This document shows, in pieces, positions 34,329 through 44,791 of a stretch of 64,000 nt of DNA (position 1 is its first letter; each line of letters begins with the position of its first letter). The stretch is from Deltaproteobacteria bacterium UBA5329 (GTDB taxonomy: Bacteria > Desulfobacterota > Syntrophorhabdia > Syntrophorhabdales > Syntrophorhabdaceae). Location of the stretch: positions 1 to 64,000 of the forward strand of contig DHQV01000023.1 in NCBI GenBank assembly GCA_002408185.1, given 5' to 3'. The translations under genes were made by a program, and so were the position numbers. The notes beneath the pieces were generated by a model. The model was not told the DNA's origin. It saw nothing but the letters and a program-made list of their open reading frames with translations, and searched no databases.

Positions 34329-36149
34329 ATGATGGGTAAAAAAGAAAAGAAGAAGGGATTTATATTTAAAAATGTAACCGAATCGTCGCAATTTCCGCTG
34401 ATCGATGTCGGGAAACCGCAATTATTCCGTGATATCTTCCCGTACGATGAAGTGTGCAAGGTCAAGTTCGATCACAAGATCGAGCTTATCGACCCCCCTG
34501 ATGAAATATACATCACGGACACGACGTTCAGGGACGGCCAGCAGGCCCGGCCCCCGTTCACGGCGCAGCAGATCGAGGACCTCTTCGAGTTCCTGCACCG
34601 CTTGAGCGGGCCCAACGGTGTTATCAGACAGACCGAGTTCTTCATGTATACCGACAAGGACAAGGAAGCGCTGGGGCGATGCAAGGAAAGAGGGTACAGG
34701 TACCCCGAAATAACCGGCTGGATCCGGGCCAATAAGGATGACCTGCAGCTTGTCCGGGATATGGAGCTCAAGGAAACCGGTATCCTGACGAGCGTTTCGG
34801 ATTACCACATATTCCTGAAATTCAATAAAACGAGGTCACAGGCCCTGAAAGACTATCTCAAGATCGTGGAAGACGCGCTCGATCATGGCATCATTCCTCG
34901 ATGCCATTTCGAGGACGTCACACGTGCGGACATATACGGATTTTGTGTCCCGTATGCACAGGCCCTTATGAAGCTCTCGGAAGAAGCGAAGATACCGGTC
35001 AAGATACGCCTTTGCGACACACTGGGTGTCGGCATCACGTACCCGGGATCGGCGTTGCCGAGGTCTATCGGGAAGATCATCCGCGCGATGATCGACGATG
35101 CCGGGGTGTCGTCCGATTGCCTGGAATGGCACGGCCACAACGATTTTTACAAGGTCCTCATCAACAGCATCAGTGCGTGGATGTACGGATGCACGTTTGT
35201 CAACGGGACCTTTCTCGGCCTCGGGGAAAGGACAGGAAATGTCCCGATCGAAGGCCTTATAATGGAGTACATTTCCTTGACGGGCGATGACAACGGGATC
35301 GACACGACCGTTATAACTGAGATGCGCAATTATTTCGAGCGCGAGATCGGGCATCAAGTGCCGAAGAACCAGCCCTTCGTAGGGCTCGATTTTAACGCCA
35401 CGTCAGCCGGTGTCCACATTGACGGCATCCTGAAAAATGAAGAGATATACTCCTCTTTCGACACTGCGAAACTTCTAAACAGGCCCCTCGCGGTCAACAT
35501 AACCGACAAGTCGGGGCTTGCCGGCATAGCCCACTGGGTCAATTCGCATTTCGCCCTGACCGGGAAGGACAGGATCGAAAAGACGCATCCCGGGGTTGCG
35601 AAGATAAACAAGTGGATAACCCGCCAGTATGAAGAAGGCCGTGTCACCTCTATGTCGGAAGACGAGATCGAGCACCAGGTAAGGCGTTATATCCCGGAGA
35701 TATTCGTGTCCGAGTTCGAATTGATGAAGAAGAGGGCCCTCGATATGGCGGCTCACCTGATCGAACAGTACATAGAGGACCCGGCGACAAAGAGTATGAA
35801 CCCCATACGGCAGGAAGAGCACCTGAAGACCCTGGTCCATGATTATCCCTACATTCAGTTCGTCTATGCGGTAAACGCCGAGGGTATCAAGATCACCCGC
35901 AATATCACGCAGGCGATCGACAAGGCGAAATACCAGAAGATCGGCCTCAACGAGGATTTTTCTGATAGGGATTGGTTCATAAAGCCGATGAGCGATGGAA
36001 AGATCCATGCAACGAACCTTTATTCCTCGCGAATAACAGGGTACCTGTGCGTGACCGTTTCCGGTCCGATACGCGATGAGATGGGCGAGATCGTCGGCGT
36101 CCTCGGCCTCGATATCAGGTTCGAAGACCTCGCGAGGGCGGAGGCATAA
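34329..36149 (+). CDS. Re-citrate synthase-like enzyme with C-terminal sensor-like domain
   Basis: The first ~470 residues of this 606-residue protein are an HMGL/isopropylmalate-synthase-type TIM barrel: [20 protein letters not shown] near 65 with the metal-binding Asp, [21 protein letters not shown] (metal-binding His-x-His), GLGERTGN and a LeuA-like helical region. Homologues in Clostridium kluyveri and Syntrophus make citrate from oxaloacetate and acetyl-CoA with Re stereochemistry. The following aconitase-like and isocitrate dehydrogenase genes fit this better than leucine or lysine synthesis. Residues ~490-606 ([69 protein letters not shown]) look like a PAS/Cache sensor, unusual for a synthase. 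ATG 34329 or 34332 is the start. Confidence 0.75.
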   Translation: MMGKKEKKKGFIFKNVTESSQFPLIDVGKPQLFRDIFPYDEVCKVKFDHKIELIDPPDEIYITDTTFRDGQQARPPFTAQQIEDLFEFLHRLSGPNGVIRQTEFFMYTDKDKEALGRCKERGYRYPEITGWIRANKDDLQLVRDMELKETGILTSVSDYHIFLKFNKTRSQALKDYLKIVEDALDHGIIPRCHFEDVTRADIYGFCVPYAQALMKLSEEAKIPVKIRLCDTLGVGITYPGSALPRSIGKIIRAMIDDAGVSSDCLEWHGHNDFYKVLINSISAWMYGCTFVNGTFLGLGERTGNVPIEGLIMEYISLTGDDNGIDTTVITEMRNYFEREIGHQVPKNQPFVGLDFNATSAGVHIDGILKNEEIYSSFDTAKLLNRPLAVNITDKSGLAGIAHWVNSHFALTGKDRIEKTHPGVAKINKWITRQYEEGRVTSMSEDEIEHQVRRYIPEIFVSEFELMKKRALDMAAHLIEQYIEDPATKSMNPIRQEEHLKTLVHDYPYIQFVYAVNAEGIKITRNITQAIDKAKYQKIGLNEDFSDRDWFIKPMSDGKIHATNLYSSRITGYLCVTVSGPIRDEMGEIVGVLGLDIRFEDLARAEA

Positions 36150-36154
36150 CTGGT

Positions 36155-37414
36155 ATGGGGAAAACGCTGGCGGAAAAGGTCCTGGGAAAAAATATAGGCG
36201 GTGACGTGTTGCAGGGGAACTATATCGTTGTGAATGTAGATAGAATTCTCCTCCAGGACGGGACGGCACCGCTTGCCATCAGTAAATTCGCCGACATGGG
36301 GTTCGATAGATTATTTGACGGGCCAAAGGTCACTTTTTTTATCGATCATGCATCACCCAGCCCCCGAATGGAGCTTTCGAACGATCACATGGCGATACGG
36401 GATTTCGCTGTGCGCCATGGAGCCAATGTCAGCGATGTCGGCGAGGGCATCTGTCATCAACTCATGTCGGAGGGAGTGCTTTTGCCCGGTGAAGTACTGG
36501 TCGGGGCCGATTCGCATACATGCACGGGTGGCTCGCTGTGCTCGTTTTCAACGGGTATGGGCTCGACCGATGTTGCGACGGCCATGGGGCTTGGCAGAAC
36601 ATGGATGAGGGTCCCGGAAACATTTCTTTTCCGCCTCCGCGGCAAATTCCCTGAGGCCGTGTATCCGAAGGATCTTATCCTGAGGATCATCGGTATGATA
36701 GGGACAGATGGGGCGACATACAAAGCGCTCGAATTCGCCGGCGAGGCAGTCGATGCGATGCCCGTGGAGGAGCGGATGACAATTGCCAATATGGCCGTTG
36801 AAGCGGGCGCGAAATGCGGCCTGTTCCCTTCCGACGACATGACACGCGTTTTCCTGGATGAAAAGGGCAGGGGGGCGTCCTTCGTAGAAATAAAACCGGA
36901 CCCGGATGCGCAATATGAAAAGGTTTTCGAAATCGACCTCGACACGTTGAAACCGGTCGTCAGCCTTCCTCACACGGTCGATAATACGAGGGACGTTGAC
37001 GATAAGGACGTACGTGGGATAACGGTCAACCAGGTTTTTATCGGATCCTGTACCAATGGGAGAATAGGGGACCTTCGGGTGGCGGCACAGATTTTAAAGG
37101 ACAGAAAGAGATACCCCGGGGTCCGGCTTGTTGTCGGTCCTGCGTCGCGAAGTGTTTACCGTGAGGCCCTGAAAGAAGGCATACTTGAAACGCTACTCGA
37201 TGCCGGTGCCACCATCCTGCCACCGGGCTGCGGTCCCTGCATCGGTTTGCATCAGGGCATCCTTGGCAGGAACGAGATTTGTGTGGCCACATCCAACCGG
37301 AACTTTCTCGGAAGAATGGGCAACCCGGAGTCGGGCATCATCCTCGCTTCCGCAGCTACCGCCGCGGCGAGCGCGCTGACCGGCAGAGTTTCTGACCCGA
37401 GAGAGGTTATGTGA
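36155..37414 (+). CDS. Aconitase/homoaconitase-type hydratase, large subunit
   Basis: A 419-residue [4Fe-4S] hydro-lyase of the LeuC/HacA type. Motifs are [60 protein letters not shown] and [14 protein letters not shown]. These include the three cluster cysteines (one in GSCTNGR, two in GCGPCIG). In this operon it most likely isomerises citrate to isocitrate, although the subfamily includes isopropylmalate and homocitrate enzymes. It starts six bases after the synthase stop and overlaps the small-subunit gene. Normal length for the family. Confidence 0.83.
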   Translation: MGKTLAEKVLGKNIGGDVLQGNYIVVNVDRILLQDGTAPLAISKFADMGFDRLFDGPKVTFFIDHASPSPRMELSNDHMAIRDFAVRHGANVSDVGEGICHQLMSEGVLLPGEVLVGADSHTCTGGSLCSFSTGMGSTDVATAMGLGRTWMRVPETFLFRLRGKFPEAVYPKDLILRIIGMIGTDGATYKALEFAGEAVDAMPVEERMTIANMAVEAGAKCGLFPSDDMTRVFLDEKGRGASFVEIKPDPDAQYEKVFEIDLDTLKPVVSLPHTVDNTRDVDDKDVRGITVNQVFIGSCTNGRIGDLRVAAQILKDRKRYPGVRLVVGPASRSVYREALKEGILETLLDAGATILPPGCGPCIGLHQGILGRNEICVATSNRNFLGRMGNPESGIILASAATAAASALTGRVSDPREVM

Positions 37415-37911
37415 TGGTGATCAGGGGAAACGCATGGCTTTTCGGAGATGATATTTCAACGGATCACATAATTCCCGGCAGGTTCTATCACCTGCGTTCA
37501 AATCTCGATGAGCTGAAGAAACATGTCTTTGATGATATTTCGCCAGGTTTTAGCAATAAGGTCAAAAAGAGCGATATCATTGTGGGCGGGAGAAACTTCG
37601 GCCTGGGGTCGAGCAGGGAACATGCGCCTCTCATAATAAAAATGGCCGGTATCGATGCAATAATCGCCCGTTCTTTTGCGCGCATCTTTTACCGTAATGC
37701 TATTAATGTTGGACTTGCCGCCATTATATGCCCGATCGAGGGCCTCAACGAAGGCGATGAACTCCAGGTCCGCCTCAACGAAGGCGTGCTGGAGGACATA
37801 ACGACGGGCGCCATCAAAAGGTTTGCGCCGCTGCCTTCCATCATGCAGGATATTTTGAATGAGGGCGGCCTAGATGCTTATATAAGGAAATACAAGGGGT
37901 TCACTATTTGA
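37414..37911 (+). CDS. Aconitase/homoaconitase-type hydratase, small subunit
   Basis: A 165-residue LeuD-type swivel domain that completes the active site of the large subunit. Signatures are AWLFGDDISTDHIIPGRFYH, GGRNFGLGSSREHAPLIIKM (substrate-recognition loop) and RSFARIFYRNAINVG. An in-frame GTG at 37411 is a possible alternative start; both overlap the upstream stop, indicating translational coupling. In related enzymes the residues after the first conserved block decide chain-length preference. Here that segment reads HLRSNLDELKKH, which I cannot assign to one substrate. Confidence 0.83.
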   Translation: MVIRGNAWLFGDDISTDHIIPGRFYHLRSNLDELKKHVFDDISPGFSNKVKKSDIIVGGRNFGLGSSREHAPLIIKMAGIDAIIARSFARIFYRNAINVGLAAIICPIEGLNEGDELQVRLNEGVLEDITTGAIKRFAPLPSIMQDILNEGGLDAYIRKYKGFTI

Positions 37912-39044
37912 TGGAAACGATCAGGATTCCTGTGATTACCGGGGATGGCACGGGAGAAGATATCTGGAACGCTTCGCGGGAGATCTTCGAGGAAGCGCTC
38001 TCGAAGTCGACCGGCAATACAAAGAGAATAGAATGGATACCGGTTATCGCAGGGCTTAGGGCCCTCGAGCACAAGGACCACCTGTTGCCCGCCGAGACCG
38101 TCGATGCCATCACGGAATGCTCCATTGCCCTTAAAGGGCCGCTCACAACCCCGGTCGGCGGAGGCTTTCGCAGTGTGAATGTGTATCTACGCCAGATGTT
38201 CGATCTCTATGTGTGCATGCGGCCGATACGCTGGTTCAAGGGTCTGCCGAGCCCCTTAAAAAGCCCCGAAGTTGTGGATATTATAATATTCCGGGAAAAT
38301 ACGGAAGACCTCTACCGGGGGATAGAATGGCGGGCAGGTACCGACGACGCCCGGACAGTGATCAATTTTCTCAAAGATAAAATGGGTGTTGACCTGGCGT
38401 TAGATAACGGGATCGGGATAAAACCTATCAGCCGTTCCGGCACGCACCGTTTCGTGAAATGGTCGATAGACACCGCTATCCGGATGGGACGCAAGGTGAT
38501 CACTATAGTCCATAAGGGCAACATTATGAAATATACCGAGGGTGCATTCCGGGAATGGGCATATGACACTGCGGGAGCATACAAGGAATTGTCGACAGAG
38601 TGTGTGTCTGACAGGATAGAGATCAATGATCGTATCGCCGACAACATGTTTATGCAGGTCATTTCGAGGCCCGGGGATTACGATGTGCTCTTGTGCCCGA
38701 ACCTTAACGGTGATTATCTGTCGGATGCCTGCGCGGCATTGATAGGCGGTCTCGGTGTCGCACCAGGGGCAAATTTTGGCGACAATGTGGCCATTTTCGA
38801 GCCGACGCATGGCAGTGCACCGAAATATGCCTGCAAAGACGTCGTGAACCCGACATCGTTCATATTGTCGGGAGCCATGTTGTTCGACCATATTGGGCTC
38901 GAGCGGACGGCGGAAACGATACGCCGGGGCGTTGAAAGGACAATTCAGGAAGGGGTTGTGACATATGACCTGGCGCGCCAGATTGAAGGCGTGAAGCCGG
39001 TACGGTGTTCCGAGTTCGGTGCTGCGGTGTTAAAGCGGCTGTAG
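37911..39044 (+). CDS. icd: Isocitrate dehydrogenase (icd-type)
   Basis: A 377-residue beta-decarboxylating dehydrogenase that should oxidise isocitrate to 2-oxoglutarate. The substrate-binding block SVNVYLRQMFDLYVCMRPIR matches the Ser/Asn/Arg pattern of bacterial isocitrate dehydrogenase rather than LeuB, as does IIFRENTEDLYRGIEWRAG. NLNGDYLSDACAALIGGLG carries metal-binding aspartates and FEPTHGSAPKYA is the cofactor loop. The Lys/Tyr pair for NADP cannot be placed with certainty. ATG 37911 overlaps the previous stop (TGATG). This closes a citrate-to-2-oxoglutarate pathway encoded by four adjacent genes. Confidence 0.85.
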   Translation: METIRIPVITGDGTGEDIWNASREIFEEALSKSTGNTKRIEWIPVIAGLRALEHKDHLLPAETVDAITECSIALKGPLTTPVGGGFRSVNVYLRQMFDLYVCMRPIRWFKGLPSPLKSPEVVDIIIFRENTEDLYRGIEWRAGTDDARTVINFLKDKMGVDLALDNGIGIKPISRSGTHRFVKWSIDTAIRMGRKVITIVHKGNIMKYTEGAFREWAYDTAGAYKELSTECVSDRIEINDRIADNMFMQVISRPGDYDVLLCPNLNGDYLSDACAALIGGLGVAPGANFGDNVAIFEPTHGSAPKYACKDVVNPTSFILSGAMLFDHIGLERTAETIRRGVERTIQEGVVTYDLARQIEGVKPVRCSEFGAAVLKRL

Positions 39045-39082
39045 GCCTGAAGTGCCTTAATTGATACAGGGAAGGAAACGTT

Positions 39083-40202
39083 ATGTTAGACGAAATCAAA
39101 GCAAAAATAGACCAGCTCGATAGTCGCATCGCGTCGCTGCGAGGTTATCTTTGACCTACCGAAACTTCAGGAGCAACGCGCCGCACTCGACAAACAGATG
39201 GCAGAGCCACGCTTCTGGGATGATCAGGAGAAGGCTCAGAAGGTCCTTAAGGAACGTTCGCGCGTCGATGAAGAAATAAAGTCCTGGCTGGAAAAGGAAG
39301 AGGAACTCGAGGAGATCCATATTCTTGCCGATTTCATCCGGGAAACGGAGGATTCCGCCGATGTTGAGGAACTGACAGCACGGGTCAGCTCGCTTGATGA
39401 ATCTCTAGGGTCATACGAGATCGAAAGGATGCTTGCCGGGGAAGTTGACGATAACAATGCCATCATTTTCATTAACTCCGGGGCGGGCGGTACGGAGGCT
39501 CAGGATTGGGCTGAAATGCTTTTCAGGATGTATCTGAAGTGGGCGGAAAAGAAAGGTTTCGAGACCCAGGTTGTCGACCTTCTGCCCGGCGAGGAGGCCG
39601 GGGTCAAGAATGTCACCTTTATCGTATCGGGAAAGTACGCTTATGGCTACCTCAAATGCGAGAATGGGATTCATCGCCTTGTTCGGGTTTCGCCGTATGA
39701 TGCAAATAATCGCCGGCATACATCGTTTGCATCCGTCTATGCGTATCCCGATATATCCGAGGATATAGAGATCGATATCCGGGACGAGGACCTCAGGATA
39801 GACACGTACCGGTCAAGTGGTCCGGGTGGCCAACATGTCAACAGGACCGATTCGGCTGTAAGGATCACACATCTCCCGACCGGGATAGTCGTGCAGTGCC
39901 AGAACGAGCGTTCCCAACATAAGAACAAGGCGATGGCCATGGCTATCCTGAAATCACGGATCTACCAGTTGGAAAAGAAAAAACAGGATGAAAAAATTGA
40001 TTCTCTGAACAAGGAGAAGAAGGATATAGCGTGGGGGAGCCAGATCCGCTCATACATCCTTCATCCCTATCGGCTCATCAAAGACCATCGTACAAAACAT
40101 GAAGAGCACAATGCCGATGCAGTGCTCGACGGGGACATCGATGCCTTCATAAAAGAATACCTTTTGTACTTGACTTTCGAGCAGAAAAGGAAGGATAATT
40201 AG
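39083..40202 (+). CDS. prfB: Peptide chain release factor 2 (programmed +1 frameshift)
   Basis: RF2 recognises UGA and UAA stops. Translation begins at ATG 39083 (GGAAGGAAACG upstream) and runs 23 codons to an in-frame TGA at 39152. The preceding CTT and the Shine-Dalgarno-like GAGGT form the classical autoregulatory +1 frameshift site. After slipping to GAC (39153) it continues to 40202, giving 372 residues. The second part contains SSGPGGQHVNRTDSAVRITH (the GGQ motif that triggers hydrolysis) and a domain resembling other RF2. The stop-codon-recognition tripeptide region is in the middle domain. An apparent start at 39198 would lose the N-terminus and should not be used. Confidence 0.93.
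39140..39154 (+). promoter_or_regulatory. prfB frameshift site
   Basis: GAGGT three bases before CTT TGA C stimulates +1 slippage. When RF2 is scarce the UGA stalls and frameshifting rises, so the factor regulates its own synthesis. The internal Shine-Dalgarno is shorter than the AGGGGG of E. coli. Confidence 0.9.
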
Positions 40203-40208
40203 GTAGAT

Positions 40209-40463
40209 ATGGAAATTTTTAGCATAAATAAAGAGATAATTAACGTAAACCGCATAGAAGAACTGGAAGAAAAGATCGACAGGCTCATTGATACCTTTCG
40301 TCTCATGAAGGAAGAAAATGAGAGGCTGAAAACCGAAATTGAAACAATGCGTAATAATGACAGAGAGTTAGAAGGTAAAATTTCGGAAATCCGGGGCGAG
40401 CGGGAATTACTCATCGAAAAAGTTCAAAAGATACTCGAGAAAGTCGAAAAAGTAGAGATCTAG
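40209..40463 (+). CDS. ZapB-like coiled-coil protein
   Basis: An 84-residue, highly charged protein that is almost entirely coiled coil (RIEELEEKIDRLIDTFRLMK, then EENERLKTEIETMRNNDREL). Size, composition and position directly before zapA fit a ZapB-like partner that links ZapA to the division ring, as reported for adjacent zapB-zapA pairs. Sequence similarity alone cannot prove the assignment because coiled coils look alike. It begins seven bases after prfB and ends 11 bases before zapA. Confidence 0.65.
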   Translation: MEIFSINKEIINVNRIEELEEKIDRLIDTFRLMKEENERLKTEIETMRNNDRELEGKISEIRGERELLIEKVQKILEKVEKVEI

Positions 40464-40474
40464 GGGTATTCGGC

Positions 40475-40774
40475 ATGGAGAAGAAGGTTGAAGTAACCAT
40501 TCTGAAACAGTCTTTTACTTTTGTGGGCGAGGACGAAGAGAGGATCCGGCGCGATGCACATTATGTCGCGGACAGGATCGACCGCGTTGTGAACCGGTAT
40601 GGGATAGTCAACACGCTGAATGCTGTCATTATGGCCATGATGGAACTGGCAGACGAATACCTCGAGATGAAAGATCAGGTAGAAAAAGTGGATGGAAGGA
40701 CGCTTCGGCTTATTAAAAAGTTCGAAGATATTGAAAACATAGATGTTCCCTGCGGTGTTCGTGATAGGCGGTAG
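40475..40774 (+). CDS. zapA: Cell division protein ZapA
   Basis: A 99-residue FtsZ-associated protein. The N-terminal beta part (VEVTILKQSFTFVGEDEERI) and the following helix (RRDAHYVADRIDRVVNRYG, NTLNAVIMAMMELADEYLEM) match ZapA, which bundles FtsZ filaments at midcell. It lies between the coiled-coil gene and 6S RNA, the same order (zapA-ssrS) as in many Proteobacteria. The last nine codons overlap the 5' strand of the 6S RNA closing stem. Confidence 0.86.
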   Translation: MEKKVEVTILKQSFTFVGEDEERIRRDAHYVADRIDRVVNRYGIVNTLNAVIMAMMELADEYLEMKDQVEKVDGRTLRLIKKFEDIENIDVPCGVRDRR

Positions 40775-40919
40775 GCTGTGAGCCAACACCTCAGCACCGG
40801 GAGCCGTTCCCTGTTGTTGTGTGCATGCTCACCTCGAGTGAGAAGCCTGATGCAACATAACGGCACCCACGTGAAAACGAGGTTCAAGACATATCGTCTA
40901 CACGGCATTCGCGGGGCTA
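40747..40919 (+). ncRNA. ssrS: 6S RNA
   Basis: 6S RNA binds housekeeping RNA polymerase and represses it in stationary phase. The 5' strand CCCTGCGGTGTTCGTG (from 40748) pairs with CACGGCATTCGCGGGG (to 40916) to form the long closing stem with a short internal loop. The central part contains GCATGCTCACCTCG and GTGAGAAGCCTGATGCAAC, matching the conserved GCATGCTC ... GAGAAGCC of 6S. Near the 3' end GAGGTTCAAGACATATCG matches the conserved GGTTCAAG block. The usual genomic neighbour zapA is directly upstream. The 5' end falls inside the zapA coding region, so the mature RNA must be processed from, or start within, zapA. Confidence 0.88.
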
Positions 40920-41057
40920 ATTTTAAGGGGTATTGCTTAAGGAAACAGAGGTCGCTGATATAGATTACTTCAAGCCATCTTGGAGGGATTCGGATATAGA
41001 TGTAGAAAAAAGATGTAAAAGTTACTGTTTAATCCTCTTTATTTCCTTGTAATTGCA

Positions 41058-41089
41058 CCCCCTTAATAATATTAAGATAGATTAGGGGG
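41058..41089 (+). promoter_or_regulatory. Hairpin covering the rny ribosome binding site
   Basis: CCCCCTTAAT (41058-41067) can pair with ATTAGGGGG (41081-41089). The 3' arm is the AGGGGG Shine-Dalgarno of rny, five bases before its TTG start. The fold would block initiation unless opened. Confidence 0.5.
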
Positions 41090-41094
41090 TTTCT

Positions 41095-42651
41095 TTGATT
41101 ACTACTATTGTTGTAGGTGTTATAGCTTTTGTTGTAGCCCTCTTCATTGGATTCTTTCTTACAAAACTCATTCATCAGAAAAAAGTTGGCGAGTACGACA
41201 AGATAGGGAAGAAGATCCTCGACGATGCCAAGAAAGAGGCGGACGTCCTTATACGCGAATCGTCCATCCAGGCAAAGGACATAGTCCTTCAGGCCCGCAA
41301 TGAGATCGAACAGGAAGTGAAAGCCCGCAAGATCGAGATGCAGAACACGGAGCGAAGGCTTTCCCAGAAGGAACTGAACATAGACAAGAAGCTTGAAACG
41401 CTTGATAAGAAGGAAGAAGAGCTCGCCCGCAAAGACCGGGAGGTTTCCAATAAGAACAACCAGCTCGAATCCAAACTCAGGGAACAGGACAGCCTCCTTG
41501 CGCGTTCCCGTCAAGAACTTGAAAAGATATCTGGCATGACGGGAGAAGAGGCCAAGAAGATGCTCATTCAGGGTATGGAACAGGAAGCCCGCTTCGAATC
41601 GATGAAAATGATCAAAAAGATCGAAGAAGAGGCAAAGGAAAAGGCTGATAAGAAAGCAAAGGAAATAATCGCATTTGCTATCCAGCGGTATGCGGGTGAA
41701 TACGTCGGGGAGGACACGGTTTCGGTTGTGCCGCTTCCTAACGAAGAGATGAAGGGCCGGATCATAGGAAGGGAAGGACGCAACATACGCGCGTTGGAGG
41801 CCGCCACTGGCGTTGATATCATCATCGACGACACACCGGAAGAGGTTATCCTCTCCTGTTTCAATCCGGTCCGCAGGGAGGTCGCACGCATCGCGATCGC
41901 CAAGCTGATCAGCGACGGCAGGATACACCCCGCCAGAATAGAGGAGATAGTGTCCAAGGTTGCCGAGGAGATGGAAGAAAAGATAAAAGAGGCCGGCGAA
42001 CAGGCTGTATTTGACCTCGGTGTCCACAATGTTCACCCGGAACTGGTGAAACTTCTCGGAAGGTTGAAATTCCGCAGCAGCTACGCACAGAACATCTATC
42101 AGCATTCGCTGGAAGTGGCTTTTATATGCGGCGCCATCGCTTCGGAGCTGAAAATAAGCGTAAAGGAAGCCAAAAGAGCAGGCCTTCTCCATGATATCGG
42201 CAAAGCCGTCGATCATGAGGTCGAAGGCTCCCATGCCACAATAGGTGCGGACCTTGCCCGAAAGTACGGCGAGAATGAGGAGATCATCCACGCAATCCTT
42301 GCACATCATGAAGATGTCGAAGTCAAGACCCTTCTTGACGTCATCGTTCAGGCTGCCGATGCACTTTCCGGAGCGAGGCCCGGGGCCCGCCGGGAAATGC
42401 TTGAAACTTATATCAAACGTCTTCAGGAACTGGAAAAGATCGCAAATGCATTTCAAGGCGTCGAAAAATCGTATGCTATCCAGGCAGGCCGCGAGATCCG
42501 CATTGTCGTCAACAGCGAAAAGATAAATGACGAGAACATCATCATGATGTCCAAGGACATAGCCAAGAAGATCGAGACCGATCTGAGTTATCCGGGTCAG
42601 ATCAAAGTCGTCGTAATCAGGGAGACACGCTCAGTCGAATATGCCAAATGA
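41095..42651 (+). CDS. rny: Ribonuclease Y
   Basis: A 518-residue membrane-anchored endoribonuclease that starts mRNA decay. An N-terminal transmembrane helix ([20 protein letters not shown]) is followed by a long coiled coil (about 40-190), a KH domain ([20 protein letters not shown]) and an HD domain ([29 protein letters not shown]) that holds the metals. The start is TTG 41095 with AGGGGG five bases upstream; no ATG fits. The long leader includes a hairpin that hides this ribosome site. The end overlaps ymdB by 11 bases, the usual rny-ymdB pairing. Confidence 0.94.
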   Translation: MITTIVVGVIAFVVALFIGFFLTKLIHQKKVGEYDKIGKKILDDAKKEADVLIRESSIQAKDIVLQARNEIEQEVKARKIEMQNTERRLSQKELNIDKKLETLDKKEEELARKDREVSNKNNQLESKLREQDSLLARSRQELEKISGMTGEEAKKMLIQGMEQEARFESMKMIKKIEEEAKEKADKKAKEIIAFAIQRYAGEYVGEDTVSVVPLPNEEMKGRIIGREGRNIRALEAATGVDIIIDDTPEEVILSCFNPVRREVARIAIAKLISDGRIHPARIEEIVSKVAEEMEEKIKEAGEQAVFDLGVHNVHPELVKLLGRLKFRSSYAQNIYQHSLEVAFICGAIASELKISVKEAKRAGLLHDIGKAVDHEVEGSHATIGADLARKYGENEEIIHAILAHHEDVEVKTLLDVIVQAADALSGARPGARREMLETYIKRLQELEKIANAFQGVEKSYAIQAGREIRIVVNSEKINDENIIMMSKDIAKKIETDLSYPGQIKVVVIRETRSVEYAK

Positions 42652-43420
42652 TAGATTTACAGTGCTTTTCCTCGGCGATGTCATTGGAAAGCCGGGAAGA
42701 AAAGCGGTAGCTGAATATTTACAAAAGTCCCGGGCGGACTTTATCGTCATCAATGGTGAGAACCTGGCGGGCGGCATAGGCATAACTGGGCGTACTGCCG
42801 CAGAAATGCTTGCGCTCGGCATCGATGCGATAACCACAGGTAATCATGTCTGGAAGAAGAAAGAGGTGGCGACGTATCTCATGGAAGAGCAGCGTGTTAT
42901 CCGGCCGCTCAATTATCCGCGGGGAACACCCGGTTTCGGATATACCATTGCAAAGAAAAACGACCTGTCCCTGTGCGTGGCTAACATAGAGGGGCGCATT
43001 TTCATGAACTCCCTTGATTGCCCTTTTCGCGCAATGGAGGAATTTCTGGAAGAACAAAAACCGCAGATTCCCGTTATCGTCGATTTTCATGCGGAAGCAA
43101 CGTCAGAAAAGGTGGCTATGGGATGGTATCTCGACGGCAAGGTGGCGGCGCTTTTAGGAACGCACACGCACGTGCAGACCTCGGATAACAGGGTGCTGCC
43201 GAAAGGTACCGGGTACATCACGGATGCAGGCATGACGGGACCGGTGGATTCGGTCATCGGGATGGATAAGAAGGGGGTCCTGCAGCGCTTCTATACGCAG
43301 ATGCCGCAGAAATTCGAGGTGGGAAAAGATGACGTCGAGATCCAGGGGGTCTTGATAACCATTGACAGAAATGGAAGGCATTGCCTCGATATCACAAGGG
43401 TTAAAGAAAAAATAACCTAG
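42641..43420 (+). CDS. ymdB: YmdB-family metallophosphoesterase
   Basis: A 259-residue binuclear metallophosphoesterase. The metal-binding motifs are [49 protein letters not shown] and [10 protein letters not shown]. The Bacillus YmdB hydrolyses 2',3'-cyclic nucleotides and influences RNase Y-linked RNA decay and development. The 11-base overlap with rny suggests the same functional link here. Cytoplasmic, no signal peptide. Length typical. Confidence 0.93.
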   Translation: MPNDRFTVLFLGDVIGKPGRKAVAEYLQKSRADFIVINGENLAGGIGITGRTAAEMLALGIDAITTGNHVWKKKEVATYLMEEQRVIRPLNYPRGTPGFGYTIAKKNDLSLCVANIEGRIFMNSLDCPFRAMEEFLEEQKPQIPVIVDFHAEATSEKVAMGWYLDGKVAALLGTHTHVQTSDNRVLPKGTGYITDAGMTGPVDSVIGMDKKGVLQRFYTQMPQKFEVGKDDVEIQGVLITIDRNGRHCLDITRVKEKIT

Positions 43421-43461
43421 AGTATTTCAAGCGCAGTTCAATTCACATACATGGAGATATT

Positions 43462-44685
43462 ATGGGGATCGAAGAACAGGTTGCGGTAATAAAGCGCGGA
43501 GTGATTGACCTGATCAATGAAAAAGAACTCAGAGATAAGCTTGCCCGCTCTTTGGCCCGGAAGAAGCCATTGCGTGTCAAATTGGGTATGGATCCGACAG
43601 CGCCCGATCTCCATTTAGGCCATACGGTTGTTCTGCAAAAACTCAAGCAGTTCCAAGAGCTTGGACATGTGGCCATCTTCCTTATCGGCGATTTCACCGG
43701 GATGATCGGTGATCCTACGGGCCGCAATGAAACCCGCCCCGCCCTGACGAGAGAAGAGATAATGGCCAACGCCGAGACCTATAAGAAACAGGTCTTTAAG
43801 ATCCTTGACCCCGACAGGACAGAGATCCGTTATAACAGTGAATGGTTTGAAAAGATAACCGCCGCGGACATGATCAGGTTGTGCGCTCAATATACGATGG
43901 CGCGCATAATGGAACGTGAGGATTTCAGGAACCGATTCCAGAACAATATGCCAATCAGCATTCACGAGTTTCTCTACCCGCTTGTTCAGGGATACGATTC
44001 CGTTGCACTCGAGGCCGACGTGGAACTTGGCGGTCACGATCAGATCTTCAACCTCTTCGTTGGACGGGACATTCAGAAGGCCTACGGCCAGGAATCCCAG
44101 GTACTCGTTACCGTACCCCTGCTCGAGGGGACTGACGGCATTAACAAAATGAGCAAAAGTTACGGAAATTACGTTGGTATCGATGAGCCTCCCGGTGAGA
44201 TGTTTGGCAAGCTCATGTCGATATCGGACGACCTCATGATCAAATACTATGAGCTTTTGAGCGATATTTCCCTTGATGGCCTCAATGCGCTGAAGACTGG
44301 CATTGCGGATGGCACTGTCCATCCGAAACAGGCGAAAGTGGACTTTGCCAGGGAGATCATTACCCGGTTTCATAATAAGACGGCAGCCGATCAAGCCCAT
44401 GAAAACTTCGAAAAGACTTTCAGGGACAAAGGCATACCCGACGATATTGAAACATGGTCGGTGCAAGACATGCCTGACACAATCTCTGTCCCGCATCTCC
44501 TGAAGGAGTCGGGGATGGTTGCCACGACGTCCGAGGGCATGAGGATGCTCGACCAGGGCGGAGTCTCATTCGCCGATGCGATGGGCGGGCAGTTTCAGAA
44601 GATATCCGGCAAGGAGATGGCCAAATCGGAATTGATCGGGAAGGTTATCAGAGTTGGCAAGAGGAAGTTCAAGAAGCTGGTATAG
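43462..44685 (+). CDS. tyrS: Tyrosyl-tRNA synthetase
   Basis: A 407-residue class Ic synthetase of the TyrZ type. [19 protein letters not shown] carries the HIGH-like motif (HLGH). [16 protein letters not shown] and [17 protein letters not shown] (KMSKS) follow. The C-terminal S4-like RNA-binding domain ([20 protein letters not shown] ... [11 protein letters not shown]) completes it. ATG 43462 has GGAGA upstream. It closes the aspS-to-tyrS same-strand series and is followed by two heptamers and then a convergent tRNA-Asn. Confidence 0.95.
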   Translation: MGIEEQVAVIKRGVIDLINEKELRDKLARSLARKKPLRVKLGMDPTAPDLHLGHTVVLQKLKQFQELGHVAIFLIGDFTGMIGDPTGRNETRPALTREEIMANAETYKKQVFKILDPDRTEIRYNSEWFEKITAADMIRLCAQYTMARIMEREDFRNRFQNNMPISIHEFLYPLVQGYDSVALEADVELGGHDQIFNLFVGRDIQKAYGQESQVLVTVPLLEGTDGINKMSKSYGNYVGIDEPPGEMFGKLMSISDDLMIKYYELLSDISLDGLNALKTGIADGTVHPKQAKVDFAREIITRFHNKTAADQAHENFEKTFRDKGIPDDIETWSVQDMPDTISVPHLLKESGMVATTSEGMRMLDQGGVSFADAMGGQFQKISGKEMAKSELIGKVIRVGKRKFKKLV

Positions 44686-44693
44686 AGGAAAAC

Positions 44694-44707
44694 GCAAGGC
44701 ACAAGGC
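44694..44707. repeat. Heptamer pair after tyrS
   Basis: GCAAGGC ACAAGGC starts nine bases after the tyrS stop. It is a two-unit member of the dispersed heptamer family. Confidence 0.5.
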
Positions 44708-44782
44708 TTCTATCATTGTGACGTCATCTCTTTGCTCGAGTGCAGAACGGGAAAAATAGAGCCGCAATACCCGAAAATCGGC

Positions 44783-44790
44783 AAAAAAAA
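44783..44790 (-). terminator. T-run ending tRNA-Asn transcription
   Basis: Eight T on the minus strand directly follow the tRNA 3' end. The acceptor/T arm structure and the following GCCGATTTTCGGG hairpin may assist release. Confidence 0.5.
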
Positions 44791-44791
44791 G

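Noticed and set aside
39198..40202. Release factor starting at ATG 39198
   Set aside because: It ignores the 23-codon leader and the CTT TGA C frameshift site that gives the full RF2 N-terminus.
41029..42456. A 475-codon open frame on the minus strand opposite rny
   Set aside because: It mirrors the real gene's codon bias, has no protein motif or ribosome site, and RNase Y on the other strand is unmistakable.
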